Positions 34,710 to 44,898 of a stretch of DNA of 64,000 nucleotides are shown here, piece by piece. The stretch is from NCBI RefSeq assembly GCF_000317555.1, contig NC_019745.1:2108001-2172000 (forward strand), read 5' to 3'. The notes beneath the pieces are model-generated. The model saw only the letters and a program-made list of their open reading frames with translations. It was not told the origin of the DNA and searched no databases. Source of the DNA: Gloeocapsa sp. PCC 7428. Its GTDB lineage: Bacteria; Cyanobacteriota; Cyanobacteriia; Cyanobacteriales; Chroococcidiopsidaceae. Position 1 is the stretch's first letter; each line of letters opens with the position of its first letter. The position numbers and the translations under genes were made by a program.

Positions 34710-35369
34710 TTAAGCAATTTCGTTAGAATATAAAGTCTCACCAGCAAAAATTTCATCGATTATAGAAGCAACTTTTGTCCCCAGTTTTAAATGGTCGCTT
34801 GCTTCTAGATGAATTCCATCTACATCGCTAGAACGGATAATTTCTGCTGTATCGAAAAACGCACATCCACAGCGCAAGGCAACTTGCATATACAATTCGC
34901 CAAACTGTTTTGATTTAGGTTCTGCGCCTTTAAACAGCCCACGCTCATTTGCTATTTTTCCTATCGGTGGTGGTGCCATCAACAAAACTTTTGGTGCGCT
35001 ACTGTTAGGTCCTGTTTTGCTTCGTTGTACAATATTCACTAAAATACCAGTACCTTTAGCAATATCGAAAGCAGAAAGACCAAAACGCTTTTTTAAATCA
35101 TTAGTTCCTAGCATAATCGCGACTAAATCAATTGGCTTGTGCGAACTCAAGCAAGGAATTAAATACTCTTTGCCATTGGTATAACGTTCAAACAAATCTT
35201 TGCGCAGCGTAGTTCGTCCGCATAGTCCTTCTTCAATAATGTAATATTCATTACCAAGTTGCTGCTGTAAAACACCAGGCCATCTCACATCACGCGGAAA
35301 GCGTTGCTGTGTCGTAGGATTCCATCCCCAAGTATTTGAATCACCAAAGCATAAAATTGTCTTCATCAT
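34710..35369 (-). CDS. SGNH/GDSL-family hydrolase
   Basis: A 219-residue esterase-like protein. Block I CFGDSNTWGW carries the catalytic Ser (near 11), block III is LGTNDLKKRF, and block V DGIHLEASDH supplies Asp and His. The arrangement resembles bacterial arylesterase and acyl-CoA thioesterase I relatives, with no signal peptide, so it is probably cytoplasmic. Two consecutive ATGs (35369, 35366) could start it. The spacer 35370-35700 holds only A/T-rich sequence with no pattern I recognise. Confidence 0.82.
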   Translation of the reverse strand: MMKTILCFGDSNTWGWNPTTQQRFPRDVRWPGVLQQQLGNEYYIIEEGLCGRTTLRKDLFERYTNGKEYLIPCLSSHKPIDLVAIMLGTNDLKKRFGLSAFDIAKGTGILVNIVQRSKTGPNSSAPKVLLMAPPPIGKIANERGLFKGAEPKSKQFGELYMQVALRCGCAFFDTAEIIRSSDVDGIHLEASDHLKLGTKVASIIDEIFAGETLYSNEIA

Positions 35370-35706
35370 TATTGAATTTTTGGCTCGTTCGATGAGACAT
35401 CACCCAAATAAAAAAAGCTGGTATTCAAACTTACGAGCATTTGATTATTGCTGTGCTACACGTCAAGAAAGCAGCTTAAATCTATGATTGTCTATCTTTT
35501 TATGAAACATAGGCGTGTTATTGCTCAAATATATAAGTTTAGCAAACAATTGGCTGAAATCTTCCTACAATGCACAGTCTTATAAATCTGTCAAACTAGC
35601 AGCACAAAATTATAAATTCGCGTGCTAGATGTTGAATGTTGGCGACAGTCAATCGAAAATACCTGAAATTATTGTTGATATTCTTAGAAGTGGTTGAGGA
35701 GTGACT

Positions 35707-36438
35707 ATGAACGCGATTTTTACTCAACGTATTCCTTCCCCAGTCAAAGCAGTTGTGTTAGCACCGTTAATGGCAAGCGTAACTGTAGCTGTTCAAGCAC
35801 AAACAGTGGATATCGTTCCAGCACCTGATGTTCAACCAAATGATTTAGTAGAGAGGCTGCAAAATAACCAAGCTTCTTTAACATCTGTACCAACTCCAGG
35901 AACAACCACAACCGCCTCTGCACCGCTGACACAAGCACCAGCTGTCCCTCCAGCCGTCGAAACGTCAAGCGATCGCATTGCTCAAATTCTCGTCGATCCT
36001 GGTCAACCAACAATCGGCGGCTCTAGTTATGTAGGTGTTGCGGGTAACATTGGTTTAAGCGACAATGGCAGCACTGCCCTAGGCGGTGGTAATTTTGCCA
36101 TCATCAGCAAAATTGGCTTGACTAATACCCTATCAACACGTCCTTCGGCTGTATTAGGAGATAACGCGGTTATTCTAATTCCTGTCACCTACGATTTCTC
36201 TTTCCAACCTGTAGGTGCTTTTACCGATCCGTTGCCCATCGCGCCTTACGTTGGCGGAGGTGTAGCGATTTCTACTGGTGAAGATAGCACCTTTGGAGCC
36301 GTGTTAACAGGTGGTGTAGATGTTCCTCTAACATCTCAATTCACAGCAACAGCCGCGCTTAATGTTGCGTTTGTCGATAGCACCGATATCGGAATACTCA
36401 TCGGAGTCGGTTATAACTTCGGCGGATTCGGCTTCTAA
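35707..36438 (+). CDS. Putative outer-membrane beta-barrel protein
   Basis: A 243-residue protein from ATG 35707 with GAGGAG about 6 bp upstream. Signal peptide residues 5-35 end in VAVQAQA. A Pro/Thr/Ser-rich linker (about 40-95) precedes a domain of alternating strands with many Gly: SYVGVAGNIGLSD, APYVGGGVAISTG, GILIGVGYNFGGFGF. The terminal Phe and final YNFGGFGF strand are typical of Omp-type barrels. No ligand is apparent. It is monocistronic. Confidence 0.65.
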   Translation: MNAIFTQRIPSPVKAVVLAPLMASVTVAVQAQTVDIVPAPDVQPNDLVERLQNNQASLTSVPTPGTTTTASAPLTQAPAVPPAVETSSDRIAQILVDPGQPTIGGSSYVGVAGNIGLSDNGSTALGGGNFAIISKIGLTNTLSTRPSAVLGDNAVILIPVTYDFSFQPVGAFTDPLPIAPYVGGGVAISTGEDSTFGAVLTGGVDVPLTSQFTATAALNVAFVDSTDIGILIGVGYNFGGFGF

Positions 36439-36474
36439 AGAGGGCGGATATACCATTTTACTTTGAAGTTACTG

Positions 36475-36664
36475 CAAATAGGCAGCTTCAGGAGCAGGGG
36501 AGGTGCAGAGGAAGCAGAGGAAGCAGAGGAGAAATGATTTGTCGTTTTTATTTAGTGAAATGGTATGAGAGGAAAAAGTAGCATTTTTGTCTCTCCCACA
36601 CTCCCCACACCTCCTACACTCCGACACTTCCACTAACACTCCTCACTTTTCGCTTCTCCCTCAA
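36475..36664. repeat. Purine-rich GCAGAGGAA repeats and CACTCC-type repeats
   Basis: GCAGAGGAAGCAGAGGAA units at about 36505-36530 are followed at 36592-36662 by pyrimidine-rich CACACTCC/CCACACCTCC units running up to the stop codon of the convergent gene. They may act as a terminator region between two convergent genes. Confidence 0.55.
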
Positions 36665-36665
36665 C

Positions 36666-38024
36666 TTACTTCGGATTAACTTTGTCTGTAACTGCTAATT
36701 TTCCATCATCATTAACCGTCCAAACGTCATAAACACCGACGACATCACCGTTTTGATCGACATCGACATTACCACTCGCGCCTTGGTAATTGATATCCTG
36801 TCCCTCGCGGAGTAATCTCAACCCCTCACAAACGTCACTCACTTCGGTTCCTGGCGCATTGGAAACTTCACGAATTTTGCTCGCAATTCCTTCACCTGTG
36901 TTAGCTTGTGCTGCTTGTGCTGCTAGTACGAGGAGGGCGGTAGCATCCCACGCTTGAGGAACATACTCGCCAGGCGGTCCACCTTTTTTTGATTGCCACA
37001 ATTGTGTCAGCGCCTGTAAAGCCTTGCCATCAGCACCTGGAACCGTGCCGATCGCACCCGATACAATGTATTTACCATCGCTTGATTTACCAACTTTGGT
37101 GGGGAAGCCTGCTGACTTCACGCCGTCGGTCAGCATAACTTGTACTCCCTGGCTCACGCCTTGCTGGTACGCTGATTTAAGCAGTAAGCTACCCGTTTCT
37201 TCGTAAAGGACTGCGACGACGGCATCAGGATCGCCATTGAAAGCGGCAGCAGCCTCAGTTTCAAAAGTCGTTGCCTTCGGGTCATAGCGCGTTGGGTTCG
37301 CTTCATTCACAACGGTGCCACCAAGTTGCTTAAATGCTTGCACAAATGCGCGTTCAAAACCAACGCCGTAGTCATTATTAATCACCACCGTTGAAACTCG
37401 TTTAAAGCCTCTTTGATTTGCCAATTGAGCTAAAGCGAGTGCTTGGTAAGTATCTGGAGGTGCAGTTCGCGCCCAGTAGCCTTGAAACTCACCTTTGCTG
37501 GCGCGTTCGGTGAATACCGGACTAGTGCTACCAGGAGAAATCAGCATCACTTTGTTACGCACAGCGATCGGGACAGCCGCACTCGAAACGCTACTCGCAA
37601 ACGAACCAACGACACCTGCAACGCGATCGACTTCAGCCAACTTGGTCATCGCCGCCGCACCAGCGCGCGGATCAGTTTGATCGTCTTGCGCAATCAGTGT
37701 AACAGGCTTGCCGTTTACTCCACCACAAGCATTAACCGTTTCCACGACTAAAGGGACAGAATCTACCATCTGTTGTCCAATCGCAGCTAAATCGCCAGTT
37801 GATGGTAATAATGAACCAATTTTAAGTCCGTCGTTACTATTCGTTGCACTCGTGGTTGTCGCAGCGGGAGAAGCGCTATTTGCTCCTGTATTGCTGGTAG
37901 GAGGAGTATTTTCACAAGCCGCTAACAAAAGCGCACTACCCAAGGTCGTTAGCGTAACTAAGGTACTACGCTTTACTTGCCGTTGAGGGAGATCTGGAGT
38001 CCTCACAGCATCAAGTCTTTTCAT
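36666..38024 (-). CDS. Amino-acid-type ABC transporter binding lipoprotein (LivJ/NatB-like)
   Basis: A 452-residue periplasmic binding protein of the branched-chain amino acid type (type I fold). ATG 38024 follows an AGGAG site. The signal ends in lipobox LLLAAC, then a low-complexity Ser/Thr/Ala linker. Core: LKIGSLLPSTGDLAAIGQQM, LIAQDDQTDPRAGA, MLISPGSTSPVFTER and a C-terminal NVDVDQNGDVVGVYDVW. NatB of cyanobacteria is of this size. Permease and ATPase genes are not nearby. Amide or urea ligands cannot be excluded. Confidence 0.82.
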   Translation of the reverse strand: MKRLDAVRTPDLPQRQVKRSTLVTLTTLGSALLLAACENTPPTSNTGANSASPAATTTSATNSNDGLKIGSLLPSTGDLAAIGQQMVDSVPLVVETVNACGGVNGKPVTLIAQDDQTDPRAGAAAMTKLAEVDRVAGVVGSFASSVSSAAVPIAVRNKVMLISPGSTSPVFTERASKGEFQGYWARTAPPDTYQALALAQLANQRGFKRVSTVVINNDYGVGFERAFVQAFKQLGGTVVNEANPTRYDPKATTFETEAAAAFNGDPDAVVAVLYEETGSLLLKSAYQQGVSQGVQVMLTDGVKSAGFPTKVGKSSDGKYIVSGAIGTVPGADGKALQALTQLWQSKKGGPPGEYVPQAWDATALLVLAAQAAQANTGEGIASKIREVSNAPGTEVSDVCEGLRLLREGQDINYQGASGNVDVDQNGDVVGVYDVWTVNDDGKLAVTDKVNPK

Positions 38025-38175
38025 ATGCTCGCTCCTGTGCTTATGCAGTCGTATCGATTTCTATACGATTAGGGAATGAGCTTGATTGTACGGCAACCAG
38101 TGAAATAATCAGCGTGAGAAATTGTTAATTCTTCACTCAAAATTCAGATTTTGATGACTTTGATAATTTAAACAA

Positions 38176-38267
38176 CGGAGAGGGAGGGATTCGAACCCTC
38201 GGTACAGCCTTACGTACTGTACAACGGATTAGCAATCCGCCGCTTTCGACCACTCAGCCACCTCTCC
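38176..38267 (-). tRNA. tRNA-Ser (GCT anticodon)
   Basis: On the minus strand a 92-nt cloverleaf with acceptor GGAGAGG pairing CCTCTCC and G discriminator. It has D-arm GCTGAGTGG, an anticodon loop TTGCTAA (anticodon GCT), the long variable arm of class II tRNAs (TGTACAGTACGTAAGGCTGTAC in part) and T-loop GGTTCGAATCC. CCA is not encoded. Confidence 0.97.
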
Positions 38268-38371
38268 ATGGTGACGAAACAATATACTATCATACCTAGA
38301 GGCAATAAGCAAAAGGTAAAAGTCAATTTTAAGCTAAACTTTTTTGACCCCTTGCGGCTCAATGCCTCTAG

Positions 38372-39304
38372 TTACAGCACCTGCGATCGCAACCACGCGA
38401 TCGGCAATGTGCGTAATTTTCGCACCTGCGTGACATAAGCACGTTGGCGGAAAACGTCGTAATCGTTACGCTCAATCACATTCAGAATTTGACTGTAATG
38501 CATTAAAGCTGCCCACACAGGCAGACGCGCATCAGACGATAGATAACTAACTCCAGTTTCCGCTTGAGCATAAATCTGTCGCGTCCGTTCGATTTGGAAG
38601 CGCATCAGTTCGCGCCAGCGATCGTTTACGACGCCTTGAAAGAGTTCTTCTTCAGAATAATCAAAGCGTTTGAGATCTTCTAGGGGTAAATAAATACGTC
38701 CCCGCCGCGCATCTTCACCGACATCACGCAGAATATTCGTGAGTTGTTTGGCAATTCCGAGCGCGATCGCTTCTGGAGTTGGATCGTGTGGTGCTTGATT
38801 TTGTTGCCATGCAGCAGTAGTCTTCGCAGTTTCAACGCCCATAATCGCGGTTGACATTAAACCTACAGTTCCCGCAACTCGGTAACAGTAAAGATTTAAT
38901 TGTTCAAACGTCTCATAGCGACTGCGATACAGATCCATCCGTTGTCCGGCAATCATGTCGCGAAACGGTTGAATATCCAGATCGGGAAATTGCTGGATCG
39001 TGTCTACTAAGGCAACATCCATGTCATCAACGGGATGACCCGCAAACACGGATTCTAACTGCTGTTCCCACAATTCTAATGTTTCTGGGGTTGTCATAGC
39101 AGCAGCCGGACCATCGACCAATTCATCAGTACGGCGACACCAGGCATAGATTGCCCAGATTGCGCGACGTTTCTCCTCGCTCATCAGCAGTGTGGCGAGG
39201 TAAAAAGTCTTAGCATACTTTGCCATAATCTGACGACAAAGTTGGTATGCATCCTCCACAGATGCGAGCTTTTTCATGCACAGAGAATCAGGCAGTTGCA
39301 GCAT
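38372..39304 (-). CDS. crtB: Phytoene synthase
   Basis: A 310-residue prenyl-transferase that joins two geranylgeranyl diphosphates into phytoene, the first carotenoid step. I chose ATG 39304 (MLQLPDSL), the usual cyanobacterial start, which overlaps the last 17 bp of the upstream crtP remnant; ATG 39277 is an alternative. Substrate motifs are YAWCRRTDELVDG near 60 and ILRDVGEDARRGRIYLPLED near 200, both Asp-rich. All catalytic motifs look intact, so this gene is probably functional although its partner is decayed. Confidence 0.94.
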   Translation of the reverse strand: MLQLPDSLCMKKLASVEDAYQLCRQIMAKYAKTFYLATLLMSEEKRRAIWAIYAWCRRTDELVDGPAAAMTTPETLELWEQQLESVFAGHPVDDMDVALVDTIQQFPDLDIQPFRDMIAGQRMDLYRSRYETFEQLNLYCYRVAGTVGLMSTAIMGVETAKTTAAWQQNQAPHDPTPEAIALGIAKQLTNILRDVGEDARRGRIYLPLEDLKRFDYSEEELFQGVVNDRWRELMRFQIERTRQIYAQAETGVSYLSSDARLPVWAALMHYSQILNVIERNDYDVFRQRAYVTQVRKLRTLPIAWLRSQVL

Positions 39305-39950
39305 TCGTTGCAGGCTGGATGTTTTGCATTTGCAGGCTATAAGAATTTGCCGACTGATGGGCTGCATTAATTGCCTGCGCTGTCAGCTTACCAGAAAGTA
39401 CGGCACCTTCCATGCTACCTAGATATGGTTGCATGGTGTCACTTCGATTGCGATAAAAATTATTGCGCATTTGCGGGCTAAAACGGTCATCTTGACGCGC
39501 TAATGTCGCTGTATCAAATGACCGTAGAGTTTTCACGACGTAGTATTTCAATAACTTTAAAGTATTGTCGTTGCCAAAGTGCATTGAAATTGCGCTTTTT
39601 GCTAACTCAATTTTTTCACCCCAACTCAGCATATCGTTATGACGGAGAATTACCACGATTTTATGTACGAGTGCGGGTAAATCGGAATTGACCGTGCTGT
39701 GCGTGCCTAAATTATCAGGCTGATTGAAGATCGTTGCGTGTTTTGTAAGTAACTGCAACTTCATCTTGGGGTATGTCCCAAAGCAAATCCGCAGCCTTTC
39801 ATACCAGTCGCCCTTGTTGTCTTGCCAAGCTGCGATCAAACTCGCCGATACATCTTGGCTTTTCCAGACAATAGGCGTGTGACCAGCGTCTGTGAGATAT
39901 TTCGTGCAGGAAAGCCCTGCTAAATCTGCCCCAGCGATCGCTACTCGCAT
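39288..39950 (-). pseudogene. crtP: Phytoene desaturase remnant with large internal deletion
   Basis: An open 220-codon frame that matches both ends of CrtP but not the middle. Residues 1-115 follow the CrtP N-terminus (LAGLSC-KYLTDAGHTPIV, GDWYE, IFNQPD, LRHNDMLSWGEKI), and 129-195 follow the C-terminus (LLKYYVVKTLRS, SMEGAVLSGKLTAQAI). CrtP is normally about 470 residues, so some 240 are missing. The FAD motif reads GADLAG instead of GAGLAG and many conserved residues are changed. It cannot work as CrtP; a full copy must exist elsewhere. The frame is nonetheless unbroken and runs into crtB. Confidence 0.85.
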
Positions 39951-40216
39951 CTGTTGTGTGTTTGACCTTCAGTGTTTTGACGTTTACTCGGTCTCATTAT
40001 ACTTTGCATTCCTTTACATTTGTAGCCACTCAGTGAAGACGTAGGAGATCGCTACACTAAACATCTAGTATCAGAAACACGATGAAATCAACGCTATGAC
40101 TAGCATTGCTATGTTTGTTGAAGCAACTTTTTTGGCTGAATTTACATGGGAAAAATGAGAACAGCGCTTTACATCACAAAAGTTTTAATCGCACGCTCAA
40201 AGCGATCGCACTTCGT

Positions 40217-41134
40217 TCAAGCAGCTTCGCGTTCCAACCAAGCCACCAAATCAACCGCATCTGAAAAATCTAACAACGCTTCGCCTAAATTTTCTAACTG
40301 CTCAATCGATAAATGACGAATTCTGGCTTCGACTTCTGGTGTAATCGTTCCCAAGCGACGCTTGAGTAAGCGCATAATCAATGCTACTTCTCCTTCTTGT
40401 CGCCCTTGTTCAATTCCTCGTTCCATCCAACTGGTGACAATTTCCATAACTCTTTGCTGCTCAACTGGTTCAATCCTACCAAGCTCAATGAGAAACCTTT
40501 GTTCTTCTGCTGCGTTCAAACGTAGGTAAGTATCAACAAAGCCAGAAATCAATTTTGTTTTTGCTGGATTCAGCTTTAAGGTGGCTAACAATCGTAAACA
40601 CTCGGCTTTCACTCTAGGACGTTCTTCTGGAACAACGTTCATTTTTGCCATGAGTGCGCTAGCTACGGGATTTTGCTGACCGAGAAAATCTCGCCAGTTG
40701 AAGCGATTCAGCTGAATGACTCGAAAGTTGAAACATAAAACCTCAAAGTCAGGAAAAGCAACTTGATGGCAGTTTGGCTCTAAACGTTGAGGTGCATCAT
40801 AAGAAAACAAGGCAATAGGATAAACTGGGAGAGCAAATTTTTCGTATAACCGAGCAAAATAGCGAAACATTCGTCTATCGAAATTGCTTTGTGCTGTGGC
40901 TTGATTTTCGATATGGATGAGAAAACATGATTCTTGCGCGCGAAATCGCACTTTGGCAATCAAATCAGCTTCATATTGCTTTCCTACGGTAACATCCGTA
41001 AAAACTTCTTTGTCTAAGAAGGTGAGCGATTCTGGTTCTACATAAGTCACAACTTCTGGTAAAAATAAAGCTAAAAACTCGAAAAAGAAAGTTGACAGCA
41101 GTTCCTTGAAGAGGCGGTCGTGGTCAATCTTCAT
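40217..41134 (-). CDS. Rpn-family nuclease/putative transposase with DUF4351 tail
   Basis: A 305-residue protein of the Rpn/PD-(D/E)XK group common in cyanobacteria. MKIDHDRLFKELLSTFF is the standard N-terminus. The nuclease core is EADLIAKVRF (Asp) followed by CFLIHIENQ, as the D...ExQ motif, near residues 55-78. The C-terminal 60 residues (LKRRLGTITPEVEARIRHLS) match DUF4351. E. coli Rpn proteins promote RecA-independent recombination and can act in phage defence. The gene is isolated, with a repeat-free spacer on either side. Confidence 0.82.
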   Translation of the reverse strand: MKIDHDRLFKELLSTFFFEFLALFLPEVVTYVEPESLTFLDKEVFTDVTVGKQYEADLIAKVRFRAQESCFLIHIENQATAQSNFDRRMFRYFARLYEKFALPVYPIALFSYDAPQRLEPNCHQVAFPDFEVLCFNFRVIQLNRFNWRDFLGQQNPVASALMAKMNVVPEERPRVKAECLRLLATLKLNPAKTKLISGFVDTYLRLNAAEEQRFLIELGRIEPVEQQRVMEIVTSWMERGIEQGRQEGEVALIMRLLKRRLGTITPEVEARIRHLSIEQLENLGEALLDFSDAVDLVAWLEREAA

Positions 41135-41265
41135 GAAAGTGTTTTATACCGTTTGCTTAAGCAAAGCGCGATCGCGCTTCGGTATCCCTCGCTAGCAAGA
41201 TACAATTGATTCAGCAAAGGTTCTCAACAATAATTTATTAAAACGCGCGAGGAGAACATTCACGC

Positions 41266-43278
41266 ATGGGTAAAGTAGTCGGCATAGACCTTGGTACAAC
41301 CAACTCAGTGGTAGCTGTCATGGAGGGTGGCAAGCCGGTGGTAATTGCCAATGCCGAAGGAATGCGGACTACGCCCTCGGTGGTAAGCTTCAGCAAAGAC
41401 GGCGAACGAGTTGTTGGCGAGATGGCGCGGCGACAAACCGTTCTCAACCCCCAAAATACCTTCTACGCCGTTAAGCGATTTATTGGTCGCAAATACAGCG
41501 AACTCAGTTCAGAATCCAAACGAGTCCCCTATACGATTCGGCGAGACGAAGCCGGAAACGTCAAAATTAAGTGTCCGCGTTTGGACAAAGAATTTGCGCC
41601 AGAAGAAATCAGCGCGATGGTGCTACGCAAACTCGTAGAAGACGCCAGCCGCTACCTAGGCGAACCGATAACAGGAGCCGTGTTGACGGTACCTGCATAC
41701 TTTAACGATTCGCAACGACAAGCGACACGCGATGCTGGACGAATTGCAGGATTAGAAGTGTTGCGGATACTCAATGAACCAACGGCGGCATCTTTAGCAT
41801 ACGGCTTAGATAAGCGAGAAAACCAAACGATTTTGGTGTTTGATTTAGGTGGTGGCACCTTTGACGTATCGATTTTAGAAGTTGGTGATGGAGTGTTCGA
41901 GGTCAAAGCCACAAGTGGCGATACTCAGCTTGGTGGTAACGATTTCGATAAAAAAATCGTTGATTGGCTGGCGGATCAGTTTCTTGAAACCGAGGAAGTC
42001 GATTTAAGACGCGATCGCCAAGCGCTGCAACGCCTCACCGAAGCCGCAGAAAAAGCCAAAATTGAACTTTCGGGCGTAACAGTCACCGACATCAATTTAC
42101 CCTTTATCACGGCGACGGCAGATGGTCCTAAACACCTCGAAACGCGCCTAACACGAACGCAGTTTGAAGGTCTTTGCGCTGACTTGGTGGCGCGACTGCG
42201 GACACCCGTAAAACGCGCGCTAGCGGATGCGAACCTCCGCCCGTCAGATATTGAAGAAGTTGTTCTTGTCGGCGGTGGGACGCGAATGCCCATGGTACAG
42301 CAACTTGTCCGCGCGATGATCGGTCAAGAACCAAACCAAAATGTTAATCCGGATGAAGTTGTTGCGGTAGGTGCAGCGATTCAAGCCGGAATTCTTGGTG
42401 GCGAAGTTAAAGACATTCTGCTACTAGATGTGACGCCGCTGTCGTTAGGGTTAGAAACGAGTAACGGCGTGATGAAAAAACTCATTCCCCGTAACACGAC
42501 AATTCCTGTACGGCGATCGGATATATTTTCCACCGCTAGTAATAATCAAACGTTGGTGGAAATCCACGTCGTGCAGGGCGAACGCGAAATGGCAAGTGAT
42601 AATAAATCCTTAGGTAGGTTCAAGCTGACAGGAATTCCTCCCGCACCGCGAGGTGTACCGCAAATTCAAGTCGCATTTGATATCGATGCAAATGGCATTT
42701 TGTTAGTGACCGCGATGGATCGCACTACAGGTCGCGAACAAAGTATCACGATTCAAGGTGCTTCGACGCTGAGTGAAGCGGAAGTACAGCGGATGATTCA
42801 AGAAGCGGAACAATACGCGCAATCTGACCGCAAACGTAAAGAGAAAGTAGAAAAGCGCACGCGCGCTGAAGCTTTAATTTTACAAGCAGAACGCCAACTC
42901 AAAGAAATTGGTTTAGACTTTGGTATGCAGTTCGCGCGCAGTCGCAGACAACGCATCGAAGCAATCAGTCGCGAATTACGCGAATATCTTGCCGAAGAAA
43001 ATGACCGAGGAATTGACCAAGCTTACGCCGATCTCCAAGACGCGGTTTACGAACTTAATCGCGAAGTTCGACAATACTTTAGCGAGGACGAGGATGATGA
43101 TTTGTTCGGGTCGATTCGTCGCATCTTCACTGGTGAAGACGATTGGGAACCACCCATCCGCGAGACGCGTTCCTCTTACTATAACGACAGACCAAGACCA
43201 ACTTATAATGACAGGTCAAGTAGACCGCGTCCATCGTACCAAGATAACTGGGATGATAACGATGATAACTGGCTGTAA
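41266..43278 (+). CDS. dnaK: Hsp70 chaperone DnaK
   Basis: A 670-residue Hsp70. ATG 41266 is preceded by GAGGAG. ATPase-domain motifs: [13 protein letters not shown] (6-18), [16 protein letters not shown] (near 190) and [14 protein letters not shown] (near 330). The substrate-binding domain begins near 385 ([14 protein letters not shown]). The C-terminal region lacks the EEVD/GGxP-like bacterial end and instead has an acidic stretch and an Arg/Tyr/Asn/Asp-rich tail ending [11 protein letters not shown]. Cyanobacteria have several DnaKs; this is not the canonical DnaK2 tail. A type II J-protein gene follows 111 bp later. Confidence 0.93.
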   Translation: MGKVVGIDLGTTNSVVAVMEGGKPVVIANAEGMRTTPSVVSFSKDGERVVGEMARRQTVLNPQNTFYAVKRFIGRKYSELSSESKRVPYTIRRDEAGNVKIKCPRLDKEFAPEEISAMVLRKLVEDASRYLGEPITGAVLTVPAYFNDSQRQATRDAGRIAGLEVLRILNEPTAASLAYGLDKRENQTILVFDLGGGTFDVSILEVGDGVFEVKATSGDTQLGGNDFDKKIVDWLADQFLETEEVDLRRDRQALQRLTEAAEKAKIELSGVTVTDINLPFITATADGPKHLETRLTRTQFEGLCADLVARLRTPVKRALADANLRPSDIEEVVLVGGGTRMPMVQQLVRAMIGQEPNQNVNPDEVVAVGAAIQAGILGGEVKDILLLDVTPLSLGLETSNGVMKKLIPRNTTIPVRRSDIFSTASNNQTLVEIHVVQGEREMASDNKSLGRFKLTGIPPAPRGVPQIQVAFDIDANGILLVTAMDRTTGREQSITIQGASTLSEAEVQRMIQEAEQYAQSDRKRKEKVEKRTRAEALILQAERQLKEIGLDFGMQFARSRRQRIEAISRELREYLAEENDRGIDQAYADLQDAVYELNREVRQYFSEDEDDDLFGSIRRIFTGEDDWEPPIRETRSSYYNDRPRPTYNDRSSRPRPSYQDNWDDNDDNWL

Positions 43279-43389
43279 CGATAGAGCAGTTAGCGTTGAC
43301 TCGACTGCAATCGGTTGCGGCGATTAAACTAGTTTGAACAGACAACTTTGAAAGCTGATGGCTGAGGGCTGATAGCTAATCGCTAAACT

Positions 43390-44376
43390 ATGCAAAACGT
43401 GCAAAACTTTCGGAACTATTACGAAATTTTAGGAGTCCCTAAAGACGCAACTAATGAGGAGATAAAGAAGGTTTTCCGACGGTTAGCGCGACAATACCAT
43501 CCTGACTTAAATCCAGGAAATAAGGAAGCCGAGGAAAAATTTAAAGATATCAACGAAGCCTACGAAATTCTTTCTGACCAAGCAAAGCGGGCGCAATACG
43601 ACGAATACAGTAGTCACTGGAAAAAAGGATTTTGGGGAAAGCAAACGGCGCGCGCCAAATCGTGGAGTGATAATCGCCGTGGCGGTACAGGCGATGTTGA
43701 TTACGATCAGTTTTCTGACTTTAATACCTTCATTGACCAAGTTTTAGGACGTCGTAAAGAAAGAAACGGCAAAAATACTCCACCATCGTCAAGTAGCCCG
43801 CCGCGCGATCCTTTTCGTCCTGGAACAACGCGAACTGCTTACACGATTTCTTCGCGTTCGAGTCGTCGCGATGTGGAAGCAAAGCTCACTTTACCTCTAG
43901 AAAAAGCGTATCAGGGTGGAATTGAGCGCATTCGTTTGGAAGATGGGCGATCGCTGGAAATTGATATGCCTTCGGGAATGATAACAGGTCAAACAATCCG
44001 CCTGCGCGAGCAAGGTCTTGGTGGTGGTGACTTGTATCTGAAAATTACTGTGTCTCCCCACCCATTTTTTAAGCTTGAAGGTTACGACGTGGCGATTCAA
44101 GTACCCATTACTCCGAGTGAAGCTGCGTTGGGAATTCCTGTAGAAGTCCCGACTTTAGATGGTTGGGTGAAAATGAACATCCCTCCAGGCGTCAAATCAG
44201 GTCAGAGATTGCGTTTGGCAAATAAAGGCTACCCTGACGAACAAGGTAAACGCGGCGATCAATTAGTCGAAATTCAAATCGTCGTCCCCAAGAATTTGAG
44301 TTCCGAAGAACGGGAACTCTACGAAAAACTACATCAAATTGAAACCTACAACCCGCGTAATGATTTACCTGTGTAA
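43390..44376 (+). CDS. dnaJ: J-domain co-chaperone, type II (CbpA-like)
   Basis: A 328-residue protein. The J-domain spans residues 6-75 with the HPD motif in [17 protein letters not shown] Ser/Pro/Arg-rich linker (about 120-160) follows instead of a zinc finger. Two C-terminal beta domains then bind substrate ([33 protein letters not shown]). It should stimulate the ATPase of the adjacent DnaK. A short spacer with heptamer-like GCTGATGGCTGAGGGCTGAT units lies between the two genes. Confidence 0.9.
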   Translation: MQNVQNFRNYYEILGVPKDATNEEIKKVFRRLARQYHPDLNPGNKEAEEKFKDINEAYEILSDQAKRAQYDEYSSHWKKGFWGKQTARAKSWSDNRRGGTGDVDYDQFSDFNTFIDQVLGRRKERNGKNTPPSSSSPPRDPFRPGTTRTAYTISSRSSRRDVEAKLTLPLEKAYQGGIERIRLEDGRSLEIDMPSGMITGQTIRLREQGLGGGDLYLKITVSPHPFFKLEGYDVAIQVPITPSEAALGIPVEVPTLDGWVKMNIPPGVKSGQRLRLANKGYPDEQGKRGDQLVEIQIVVPKNLSSEERELYEKLHQIETYNPRNDLPV

Positions 44377-44898
44377 TCAGGCGTCAGAGGTCGGGGATCA
44401 GGGTTCAGGAAAAATCTAAAACTTGTCTGTCTGCAACGTTCCTAGCCACTTTGAGCGTTGTTGTGTTTTGGTTTGCGGATGATAAACACGCTAAGGGTAT
44501 ATATCGACGTTTGTCAAGTGACGATCAAAACCTTTTAGGGAGTACGAGAGGCTTAGTGCGATCGCCGATGTCATTATTTACCTCTCCTTGGAGCTATTTG
44601 CCCCACCACTACGATCTGATGCTAACACTGTAGATTAACGACTACAAAAGTAGCTTTTTTTGCTAACCTTACGCATTTAATGCAAAAATCTCCTAAATAT
44701 ATCTACTGCTATTATTAAATATATCGATTGTCAACAAAAACTTCAGTTTTAATGTAAGTATTGATATTCGCTTTGGAACTAGAAAGACAAGTTGTGCTTT
44801 AACAGGACTTTTGTCATTTTCACCGGCAAGTATTTTAGACAAAATCTGTTAAATAATTAATAGTAGATTGCAAGAATTATTGAGAGAGGGAGGCAAGA
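44377..44898. other. Spacer of 522 bp without a supported gene
   Basis: The left end (44380-44412) holds a GTCAGAGGTCGGGGATCAGGG heptamer-type repeat. A 60-codon ORF at 44451-44633 has no recognisable similarity or ribosome site and I do not call it. The right half is A/T-rich and presumably contains the promoter of the iron-binding protein gene. Confidence 0.5.

Noticed and set aside
40217-41134. Rpn-family gene as evidence of an active transposon
   Set aside because: No terminal repeats or target duplications flank it, and Rpn proteins are commonly stand-alone.
44451-44633. 60-codon ORF in the spacer after dnaJ
   Set aside because: No recognisable motif, no ribosome site, and it lies in a repeat-bearing A/T-rich spacer; chance is sufficient.
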